A stretch of DNA of 41,751 bases. Source: Flavobacterium sp. Its GTDB lineage: Bacteria > Bacteroidota > Bacteroidia > Flavobacteriales > Flavobacteriaceae. Location: assembly GCA_030153045.1 (NCBI GenBank), contig JASLID010000062.1, positions 1 through 41,751 on the forward strand, in the 5' to 3' direction. The notes under the pieces were generated by a model that saw nothing but the letters and a program-made list of their open reading frames with translations, made no database searches and was not told where the DNA came from. Shown here piece after piece: positions 1 through 6,766 of this stretch. A program made the translations under genes and the position numbers. Numbering within the stretch: the stretch's first letter is position 1; each line of letters starts with the position of its first letter.

Positions 1-39
1 CGTTGGGACGAATTAAAAAAACTATTAACGGATAAATAA
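1..39 (+). CDS. C-terminal end of a DUF177 (YceD-like) protein, cut by the window edge
   Basis: Only the last 12 codons are visible, reading RWDELKKLLTDK and then TAA. A short basic tail ending directly before rpmF is what the DUF177/YceD family shows; in many bacteria this gene sits immediately upstream of rpmF and is linked to 23S rRNA and L32 metabolism. The assignment rests mainly on gene order, because too little protein is present for a motif. Its stop codon overlaps the -7 element of the next gene. Confidence 0.55.
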   Translation, partial: RWDELKKLLTDK

Positions 40-44
40 TTTTG
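37..44 (+). promoter_or_regulatory. -7 promoter element for rpmF
   Basis: TAATTTTG matches the Bacteroidota -7 consensus TAnnTTTG. It overlaps the stop codon of the upstream gene and lies four bases (CAAA) before the rpmF ATG. With the element centred at -7, transcription would start at or next to the A of ATG, giving a leaderless rpmF message. No clear -33 TTG was found at the usual distance. Confidence 0.6.
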
Positions 45-48
45 CAAA

Positions 49-243
49 ATGGCACATCCTAAGAGAAAGATCTCCAAAACAAGAAGAGACAAAAGAAGAA
101 CTCATTATAAAGCAACTGTTGCTCAAATCGCAACTTGCCCTATCACTGGTGAGGCACATTTATACCACAGAGCTTACTGGCATGAAGGTAAAATGTACTA
201 CAGAGGTCAAGTAGTAATTGATAAGCAAATAGCTGTTGCTTAA
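49..243 (+). CDS. rpmF: 50S ribosomal protein L32
   Basis: This 64-residue basic protein begins MAHPKRKISKTRRDKRRTHY, the conserved N-terminus of bacterial L32, a structural protein of the large ribosomal subunit. Length fits the family. A single Cys is present (in ATCPITGE), so the four-Cys zinc-binding form is not indicated. The order rpmF-fabH-accB-accC links ribosome and membrane-lipid synthesis, an arrangement common in Bacteroidota. The start lies four bases after a perfect -7 element, and a strong hairpin terminator follows the stop, so rpmF can be transcribed alone. Confidence 0.97.
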   Translation: MAHPKRKISKTRRDKRRTHYKATVAQIATCPITGEAHLYHRAYWHEGKMYYRGQVVIDKQIAVA

Positions 244-261
244 TACATTTTTGTAGAAAAA

Positions 262-298
262 AACCAACTCTCACAACGTGAGAGTTTTTTTGTTGGTT
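262..298 (+). terminator. Rho-independent terminator after rpmF
   Basis: The stem AACTCTCAC (266-274) / GTGAGAGTT (278-286) has a 3-nt loop and is followed by a T run. An outer AACCAAC / GTTGGTT pairing (262-268 / 292-298) extends the fold. From 299 to 404 I see only AT-rich leader sequence before fabH and no confident -7 element. Confidence 0.85.
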
Positions 299-404
299 AT
301 AACTGAAAAATAAAAACCGAAGTTAATAATTACTTTTTAAAGTTTTTTTGTAACTTCATCGTCTTTTTTAAACATATGTTTTAAGGACGCATTATTTCAA
401 CTTT

Positions 405-1403
405 ATGAATACAATTACTGCCGCAATTACTGCCGTTGGCGCATATGTTCCTGATTTTGTTCTTTCAAATCAAGTGTTAGAAACCATGATTGATACTAAT
501 GATGAGTGGATTACTACTCGTACTGGTATTAAAGAAAGAAGAATATTAAAAGAAAAAGGAAAAGGAACATCCTACTTAGCTATCAAAGCTGCTCAAAATT
601 TAATTGAAAAATCAGGGATTAATCCTGCTGAAATCGACATGGTTATTCTTGCTACGGCAACTCCAGACATGCCTGTGGCATCAACGGGTGTTTATGTAGC
701 GAGTCAAATAGGCGCTGTTAATGCTTTTGCATATGATTTGCAAGCGGCTTGTTCCAGCTTTTTATACGGAATGTCTACAGCTGCAGCTTATGTTCAATCA
801 GGACGTTACAAAAAAGTATTGTTAATTGGTGCCGATAAAATGTCATCCATTATTGATTATACAGATAGAGCTACGTGTATTATCTTTGGAGATGGTGCAG
901 GTGCTGTTTTATTTGAACCCAATACTGAAGGTCTTGGTTTGCAAGACGAGTTTTTACGTTCAGACGGAATAGGTCGTGAATATTTAAAAATTGATGCTGG
1001 AGGTTCTATTTTACCAGCTTCAAAAGAAACAGTTGAAAATGGTTTGCATACCGTATTTCAAGACGGTAAAACTGTTTTTAAATATGCGGTTTCTGGAATG
1101 GCTGACGTCAGTGAAAAAATCATGGAGCGTAACAATTTGACGCATGATGACGTGAACTGGTTAGTTGCACACCAAGCCAATAAAAGAATCATCGATGCGA
1201 CTGCGCAAAGAATGAATCTGGATGAATCGAAAGTGTTAATGAACATTCAACGATACGGAAACACAACATCGGCAACATTGCCATTGTTATTAAGTGATTT
1301 CGAAAGTCAACTTAAAAAAGGAGATAATCTTATTTTTGCAGCATTTGGAGGTGGATTCACATGGGGATCTATTTATTTAAAATGGGCATATAACAAACAA
1401 TAA
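405..1403 (+). CDS. fabH: Beta-ketoacyl-ACP synthase III (KAS III)
   Basis: This 332-residue protein starts type II fatty-acid synthesis by condensing an acyl-CoA primer with malonyl-ACP in the cytoplasm. The thiolase-fold triad is intact: Cys116 in LQAACSSF, His256 in VAHQANKRI and Asn286 in RYGNTTSAT. The glycine-rich end GGGFTWGS is also present. Length matches the family. It sits between rpmF and accB, 21 nt before accB, so the acetyl-CoA carboxylase subunits that make its malonyl substrate are probably co-transcribed. In flavobacteria this enzyme commonly uses branched-chain primers, but primer choice cannot be read from the sequence. Confidence 0.97.
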   Translation: MNTITAAITAVGAYVPDFVLSNQVLETMIDTNDEWITTRTGIKERRILKEKGKGTSYLAIKAAQNLIEKSGINPAEIDMVILATATPDMPVASTGVYVASQIGAVNAFAYDLQAACSSFLYGMSTAAAYVQSGRYKKVLLIGADKMSSIIDYTDRATCIIFGDGAGAVLFEPNTEGLGLQDEFLRSDGIGREYLKIDAGGSILPASKETVENGLHTVFQDGKTVFKYAVSGMADVSEKIMERNNLTHDDVNWLVAHQANKRIIDATAQRMNLDESKVLMNIQRYGNTTSATLPLLLSDFESQLKKGDNLIFAAFGGGFTWGSIYLKWAYNKQ

Positions 1404-1424
1404 ACTTAACTAAAACAAATAATC

Positions 1425-1907
1425 ATGGATTTAAAAGAAATTCAAAATCTAATCAAATTTGTAGCAAACACTGGCGTAGCCGAAGTGAAGTTAGAAACAG
1501 GAGATGTTAAAATCACTATTAGAACTACTCTTGAAGGAACTACAGAAACGACGTATGTACAACAAATGCCAGCTCAAAATGTATTGCAACAAGCTGCTCC
1601 AGCACAAATAGCACCGGTCGCAGCTGCGCCAGTTGCTGTGGCTCCTGTGGCTGATGAAAATGCAAAATATATTACCATTAAATCACCTATCATTGGTACT
1701 TTCTACAGAAAACCATCTCCAGACAAACCAATGTTTGTTGAAGTAGGTTCTACAATTGGAAAAGGTGATGTTTTATGTGTAATTGAAGCTATGAAACTTT
1801 TCAACGAAATTGAATCTGAAGTATCAGGAAAAATCGTGAAAGTATTAGTTGATGATTCTTCTCCAGTGGAATTTGACCAACCTTTATTCTTAGTTGATCC
1901 ATCTTAA
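1425..1907 (+). CDS. accB: Biotin carboxyl carrier protein of acetyl-CoA carboxylase
   Basis: This 160-residue carrier shuttles carboxybiotin between biotin carboxylase and carboxyltransferase. The C-terminal biotinyl domain (about 80-158) carries the EAMKLFNEIE motif with Lys124 as the biotinylation site. An N-terminal helical region (1-40) is followed by an Ala/Pro/Val/Gln-rich flexible linker (about 45-78), as in other AccB proteins. It follows fabH by 21 nt. The 97 nt before accC hold an unusual repeat tract, but no terminator was seen there. Confidence 0.96.
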   Translation: MDLKEIQNLIKFVANTGVAEVKLETGDVKITIRTTLEGTTETTYVQQMPAQNVLQQAAPAQIAPVAAAPVAVAPVADENAKYITIKSPIIGTFYRKPSPDKPMFVEVGSTIGKGDVLCVIEAMKLFNEIESEVSGKIVKVLVDDSSPVEFDQPLFLVDPS

Positions 1908-1910
1908 ATT

Positions 1911-1996
1911 TAGATTGTTAGATTGTTAGATTGTTAGATTTCTTGAAAATCTAATGCTCTAAATTATCAAAAATCAATTGTCTAATGCTCTAAATT
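1911..1996. repeat. Intergenic simple repeats between accB and accC
   Basis: Positions 1911-1940 are about three and a half tandem copies of the 8-mer ATTGTTAG. They are followed by a 16-bp direct repeat, TCTAATGCTCTAAATT, at 1950-1965 and 1981-1996. Together they fill almost the whole accB-accC gap. The units resemble degenerate word-like repeats found between genes in flavobacterial chromosomes. Function is unknown; a slippage-prone spacer is one possibility. Confidence 0.8.
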
Positions 1997-2004
1997 AAAA
2001 GAAG

Positions 2005-3354
2005 ATGTTTAAAAAAATATTAATTGCAAACAGGGGAGAAATTGCACTTCGTGTGATTAGAACCTGTAAAGAAATGGGAATCAAAACCGTTGCGGTTTAT
2101 TCTACAGCCGATGCTGATAGTCTTCACGTAAAGTTTGCAGATGAAGCTGTTTGTATTGGTCCTCCTCCAAGTAACTTGTCTTACTTGAAAATGTCAAATA
2201 TTATTGCCGCTGCAGAAATTACTAATGCAGATGCAATTCATCCAGGATACGGATTCTTATCTGAAAATGCTAAGTTTTCTAAAATCTGTCAAGAACACAA
2301 CATTAAATTTATTGGTGCTTCTCCAGAAATGATCGATCGTATGGGAGATAAAGCTTCGGCTAAATCGACTATGATTGAAGCTGGTGTACCATGTGTTCCG
2401 GGTTCTGTTGGAATTTTAGAATCGTACGAACAAGCCGAATCATTAGCTGCTGAGTTTGGTTACCCAGTAATGCTTAAAGCAACTGCTGGTGGTGGTGGTA
2501 AAGGTATGCGTGCTGTTTGGAAACAAGAAGATTTATTAAAAGCTTGGGAAGGTGCTCGTCAAGAGTCTGCTGCTGCTTTTGGTAATGACGGAATGTATTT
2601 AGAGAAATTAATCGAAGAACCTCGTCATATTGAAATTCAAATTGTTGGGGATTCTTTTGGTAAAGCATGTCACCTTTCAGAAAGAGACTGTTCAGTACAA
2701 CGTCGTCACCAAAAATTAACAGAGGAAACTCCTTCACCATTTATGACTGACGAATTACGTCACAAAATGGGAGAAGCTGCTGTGAAAGCTGCCGAATATA
2801 TTAAATATGAAGGCGCTGGAACAGTTGAATTCTTGGTAGACAAGCATCGTAATTTCTACTTTATGGAAATGAATACTCGTATCCAAGTAGAGCACCCTAT
2901 TACAGAACAAGTTATCGACTACGATTTAATTCGTGAGCAAATATTAGTAGCGGCTGGTGTGCCAATTTCTGGTAAAAATTATTTACCACAATTGCACTCT
3001 ATCGAATGTCGTATCAACGCTGAAGATCCTTACAATGATTTCCGTCCTTCTCCAGGTAAAATTACAGTTTTACATGCGCCAGGAGGTCACGGAGTTCGTT
3101 TAGATACTCACGTATACGCAGGATATACTATTCCGCCAAATTACGACTCTATGATTGCTAAGTTGATCACAACGGCACAAACTAGAGAAGAAGCCATCAG
3201 TAAGATGAAACGTGCTTTAGATGAGTTCTATATTGAAGGAATTAAAACAACGATTCCTTTTCACAGACAACTAATGGACGAGCCAGATTATGTAGCTGGA
3301 AACTACACTACAAAATTCATGGAGTCTTTTGTGATGAAAGAACCAAGAGGTTAA
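2005..3354 (+). CDS. accC: Biotin carboxylase subunit of acetyl-CoA carboxylase
   Basis: This 449-residue ATP-grasp enzyme carboxylates the biotin on AccB using bicarbonate and ATP, the first half-reaction to malonyl-CoA. The N-terminal domain begins FKKILIANRGEIALRVIRT. The glycine-rich ATP loop is in KATAGGGGKGMRAVW, followed by ERDCSVQRRHQKLTEETP and the metal/catalytic stretch EMNTRIQVEHPITE. Length equals the family norm. It completes the fabH-accB-accC block and ends in a strong terminator. The carboxyltransferase genes are not in this window. Confidence 0.97.
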   Translation: MFKKILIANRGEIALRVIRTCKEMGIKTVAVYSTADADSLHVKFADEAVCIGPPPSNLSYLKMSNIIAAAEITNADAIHPGYGFLSENAKFSKICQEHNIKFIGASPEMIDRMGDKASAKSTMIEAGVPCVPGSVGILESYEQAESLAAEFGYPVMLKATAGGGGKGMRAVWKQEDLLKAWEGARQESAAAFGNDGMYLEKLIEEPRHIEIQIVGDSFGKACHLSERDCSVQRRHQKLTEETPSPFMTDELRHKMGEAAVKAAEYIKYEGAGTVEFLVDKHRNFYFMEMNTRIQVEHPITEQVIDYDLIREQILVAAGVPISGKNYLPQLHSIECRINAEDPYNDFRPSPGKITVLHAPGGHGVRLDTHVYAGYTIPPNYDSMIAKLITTAQTREEAISKMKRALDEFYIEGIKTTIPFHRQLMDEPDYVAGNYTTKFMESFVMKEPRG

Positions 3355-3360
3355 TAAATA

Positions 3361-3392
3361 AAAAAATCCCAATCGTAAGATTGGGATTTTTT
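3361..3392. terminator. Bidirectional terminator between accC and the C1 peptidase gene
   Basis: A perfect 14-bp stem (3361-3374 and 3379-3392) with core AATCCCAATC and loop GTAA is flanked by A and T runs. It can end both accC and the convergent peptidase transcript. Confidence 0.88.
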
Positions 3393-3412
3393 GTTTCTAC
3401 TTAAATCGAAAA

Positions 3413-4609
3413 CTAGATTTTCAATTTTGATGCTATTGCAGCAGGAACCGCTTTTTTGTGCAACATAATACCAGTTGCTTTGTATTTTGCAAATTCTTTA
3501 GTCATGTATAAATACCCTTTGTGGTCATTTGTAGTTCCCCAAGAGTTTTTAACGATGTAATATTCTTTACCGTTTTGATCTTTAGAAATACCAACAATAT
3601 GCATTCCGTGGTCATCAGTTGTAGTGTAATTGTCGAAAGCTTTTTGACGCATTTCTTCAGTAACTACTAACTCGTTTTTAGGGCCATTGAATAAATCAGC
3701 TTTTTCTTCGGCAGTCATGTCGTCCATTTTCTTTTCTGGTACAAATGCTACTCCGTTTTTCCATGAGAAGCTTTTTTCGCTCACATCACCAGCCCAAGCT
3801 ACTGAATAACCGTTCTTTAAAGCACCATCGATAATTTCAGTCAATTCATTCATTTTTACATTGTACACTTGATCAAATGACCAGTTGTCCGGTACCATCA
3901 AAACAAATTTTGTATAATATGGGTATTCTTGTAATGAAGAAATTTCTACATAATCATCGGCATTAATACCTACCACTTCTTTAGCAAAAGTTTCAGGAGT
4001 ATATTTTTTTCCGTTGTAATCGAAAGATTTTGGAATTGTTCCTAAATAAGAATCAATAATTGCTGCATAGGCTTTTTCCCAGTTTGGCGTTAATTCTCCA
4101 TTAGGATTGGTTACAACCGCTTTTAAGAAAGCTTCTGTTAGCGCTCCCATTTCCGAAAATTTATTTTTATCTGTACCATAATTCAAACCAGTATATACTG
4201 ACTGAGGAACAGCGCCATATTTTTTGTACATGTTCATTACATCGTGAAATGCTCCACCATCACCCAAAGCTACAGAACCGTGCATACGAACATAGTTTCT
4301 TCCTTTTTCTACATAAGCATTACGCGCAGAGAAAATCTGAGATAATTCAACTGGTTTTTTACCCATTCTAATCATTTCTGATTCTAAAAATGAATTAGCT
4401 GAATAACTCCAACATGTTCCTGATGAACCTTGGTTTTTTACAGATGTATTTTCGATGTTGATTACATCTGAAAATTTAAACGATTCTTTACTTTTTTCGC
4501 TTGCATTGATTTTTAATGAATTCACTAAATTATCTTGCGCAAGTACTGAAGCTGAACTCAATACGATTGAGGAAGCTAGAAGTATACTTTTAAAAGGAAA
4601 TGATAACAT
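3413..4609 (-). CDS. Exported C1 (papain-fold) cysteine peptidase, aminopeptidase C / bleomycin-hydrolase type
   Basis: This 398-residue protein has a signal peptide (1-24, ending SVLAQ), so it is exported. The papain catalytic set is complete: Gln60 (oxyanion hole), Cys66 in GSSGTCWSYS, His337 in DDHGMHIVGI and Asn355 in VKNSWG. The long insert between Cys and His and the DDHGMHI motif fit the PepC/bleomycin-hydrolase branch (MEROPS C1B) better than cathepsins. Classical members are cytosolic and a little longer, so export is notable. It probably trims peptides in the periplasm or at the surface. No T9SS tail is visible. The neighbouring S9 and M12 genes make this a run of exported peptidases, but each has its own terminator. 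Confidence 0.9.
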   Translation of the reverse strand: MLSFPFKSILLASSIVLSSASVLAQDNLVNSLKINASEKSKESFKFSDVINIENTSVKNQGSSGTCWSYSANSFLESEMIRMGKKPVELSQIFSARNAYVEKGRNYVRMHGSVALGDGGAFHDVMNMYKKYGAVPQSVYTGLNYGTDKNKFSEMGALTEAFLKAVVTNPNGELTPNWEKAYAAIIDSYLGTIPKSFDYNGKKYTPETFAKEVVGINADDYVEISSLQEYPYYTKFVLMVPDNWSFDQVYNVKMNELTEIIDGALKNGYSVAWAGDVSEKSFSWKNGVAFVPEKKMDDMTAEEKADLFNGPKNELVVTEEMRQKAFDNYTTTDDHGMHIVGISKDQNGKEYYIVKNSWGTTNDHKGYLYMTKEFAKYKATGIMLHKKAVPAAIASKLKI

Positions 4610-4704
4610 AATTTACTTTTTGATTAATGATTATGGCTGTAAAATTAAAAATTGTTCGGACTTAATTTTTAATTTAACAGCAATTTAGGCTTTTGTTAAG
4701 AAAT

Positions 4705-4738
4705 AAAAAACCCCGAATGGAGTTCGGGGTGTATTTTT
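4705..4738 (-). terminator. Terminator of the S9 peptidase gene
   Basis: The stem CCCCGAA (4711-4717) / TTCGGGG (4723-4729) has A and T runs on both sides. On the minus strand it is followed by a run of T, just after the S9 stop codon. Confidence 0.85.
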
Positions 4739-6667
4739 TTATAAAGTTTCGTTTAGCCATTTGAAAAATTCACGTTGCCAAACCAATGCGTTTTGTGGTT
4801 TCAATACCCAGTGATTTTCTTCTGGGAAAAGTAAAAAACGACTTTTTATTCCTTTTAATTGAGCAGCCTGAAATGCTTCCTGACCTTGCCCAATTGGAAC
4901 GCGGTAATCTTTTCCTCCTTGAATAATTAAAATAGGCGTATTCCAATTGTTTACTAAATTGATAGGATTGAACTCATTGTATGTCTTTTGAGCGATAGCA
5001 TTGTCTTTTTCCCAATATGCACCACCGGAATCCCAATTGGTAAAGAAAACCTCTTCAGTAGTTCCGTACATGCTTTGTGTGTTGAAAATTCCGCAATGTG
5101 AAATAAAGGTTTTGAATCGGTTTTTATGAATTCCAGCCAATTGAAATACTGAATAACCTCCATAACTGGCACCAACAGCTCCTAAACGTTTTTTGTCTAC
5201 ATATGATTCTTTGGAAACATCATCAATAGCCGATAAATAATCGTCCATTACTTGTCCGCCCCAATCTCCTGAAATTTGTTCATTCCATTTTACGCCATGT
5301 CCCGGCATTCCGCGACGGTTAGGCGCTACAACAATATAACCTTGAGCGGCTATAGTTTGAAAATTCCAACGGTACGAATAATATTGAGTTAATGCACTTT
5401 GTGGACCACCTTGACAGTATAATAAAGTGGGGTATTTTTTTGTTTTATCAAAATTTGGAGGAAGAATTACCCAAACCACCATTTTTTTACCATCGGTTGT
5501 AGTAACGTAACGTTTTTCGGTTTTGCTTAATGCTAATTTGCTATACGTTTCGGTATTTACATTTGTGATTTGTTTCCAAGATTTTTTCTTTAGATTATAA
5601 GAGAAAATTTCTGAAGCATGATTCATGTCATTTCGAGCAACAATTATATTGTTTTCTGAAAAACCAACTATTTCGGTCACATCAAAATCACCATTTGTAA
5701 TTTGTCTTACTGTTACAGCAATTCTGGTTAAACCAGGAAAATTAACCTCAAATAATTGTTTGGTTCCATCAACAGCAGCTACAAAATAGACTTTTTTGGT
5801 ATCAGGGCTCCATTTGAAACTCTCAACAGTGCCATCCCAACCAGCAGTTAAATTAATGTCTGCCTCTTTATGTCGAACGATGATATCGTTTTTATCGGCT
5901 TCAAAACCATCGCGTTTCATTTGTAACCACGACAAATCACCCTTAGGAGAAAAAATAGGATGTGTATCATACCCTAAGTTGGTTTCCGTTAAGTTTTTGG
6001 TGGTATTTGTTTCCAAATTAAATTCATACAAATCTGTATTTGTGCTTATTGCGTAGGCAGTGCCTGCTTTTTTCTTGCAAACATAAATAATGCTTTTTCC
6101 ATCTGGTGACCAAATATAATCTTCATCACCACCAAAAGGTTTTTGAGGAGCATCATAAGCTTCATTTGGCATGATGTCTTTTTTAGATTTACCATCAATC
6201 GAACTAAAAAAAACATGATTGTAAGTTCCATCTCTCCAAGTATCCCAGTGACGATAGTCTAATCCGTCATAAACCTGCGCATCCGATTTTTTTAATTCCG
6301 GATAAAAATCTTTACCGGAAACATTATTTATTTTCACCTCCTTGTGAGATACTATTTTACTCCCGTCAGGTGATATGTTTTTGTCTTTTACCAGTTCTTT
6401 CTGGTCCTGAATTTCAACTGCATTTCCTCCATTTATTGGAATAGAATAAAATTTAGTATTTGACTTGTTTTCTTCAACAGAAGGCGTAGCGACTTTGTAT
6501 ACGATGCTTTTTCCATCGTTTGAAATTCCTACGGGTGTTATGCGGCCTAATTTCCATAATAATTCAGGCGTCATTTGCTTCGCCTGTTCGCCTTTTAGGC
6601 TCGGGTCTTCTTGAGCAGTTGCGGTTAATCCCATCATTCCAATTGTTAAAATAAGGAGTTTTTTCAT
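4739..6667 (-). CDS. S9 family peptidase (prolyl-oligopeptidase / acylaminoacyl-peptidase type), exported
   Basis: This 642-residue protein has a signal peptide (1-19, ending LTATAQ). Residues from about 40 to 370 carry repeated blade motifs (SPDG, SPKGD, WSPDT) of a beta-propeller that restricts access to the active site. The C-terminal alpha/beta hydrolase domain has Ser501 in GASYGG, Asp587 in GGKDYRVP and His619 in EENHWV, the complete S9 triad in family order. The WGGQVMDDY and PNRRGMPGHG stretches are typical of S9B/S9C enzymes. It likely cleaves short peptides in the periplasm. Exact specificity (dipeptidyl versus acylaminoacyl) is not decided by what can be seen. Confidence 0.92.
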   Translation of the reverse strand: MKKLLILTIGMMGLTATAQEDPSLKGEQAKQMTPELLWKLGRITPVGISNDGKSIVYKVATPSVEENKSNTKFYSIPINGGNAVEIQDQKELVKDKNISPDGSKIVSHKEVKINNVSGKDFYPELKKSDAQVYDGLDYRHWDTWRDGTYNHVFFSSIDGKSKKDIMPNEAYDAPQKPFGGDEDYIWSPDGKSIIYVCKKKAGTAYAISTNTDLYEFNLETNTTKNLTETNLGYDTHPIFSPKGDLSWLQMKRDGFEADKNDIIVRHKEADINLTAGWDGTVESFKWSPDTKKVYFVAAVDGTKQLFEVNFPGLTRIAVTVRQITNGDFDVTEIVGFSENNIIVARNDMNHASEIFSYNLKKKSWKQITNVNTETYSKLALSKTEKRYVTTTDGKKMVVWVILPPNFDKTKKYPTLLYCQGGPQSALTQYYSYRWNFQTIAAQGYIVVAPNRRGMPGHGVKWNEQISGDWGGQVMDDYLSAIDDVSKESYVDKKRLGAVGASYGGYSVFQLAGIHKNRFKTFISHCGIFNTQSMYGTTEEVFFTNWDSGGAYWEKDNAIAQKTYNEFNPINLVNNWNTPILIIQGGKDYRVPIGQGQEAFQAAQLKGIKSRFLLFPEENHWVLKPQNALVWQREFFKWLNETL

Positions 6668-6714
6668 TTAAATTGTTTTTTGAAAGAAGTCCAAAATTAA
6701 GTAATTTATTCTAT

Positions 6715-6746
6715 AAAAAAACGCCTTCGGTTAGGAAGGCGTTTTC
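6715..6746 (-). terminator. Terminator of the M12-type protease gene
   Basis: The stem ACGCCTTC (6721-6728) / GAAGGCGT (6735-6742) is followed on the minus strand by a long T run. It lies just downstream of the protease stop codon. Confidence 0.87.
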
Positions 6747-6766
6747 AGTTTTATTAAACTAAGAAA

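Noticed and set aside
1911..1996. Iterons of a replication origin
   Set aside because: The repeats are few and short, there is no dnaA, rep or parA gene nearby, and they lie within an acc operon.
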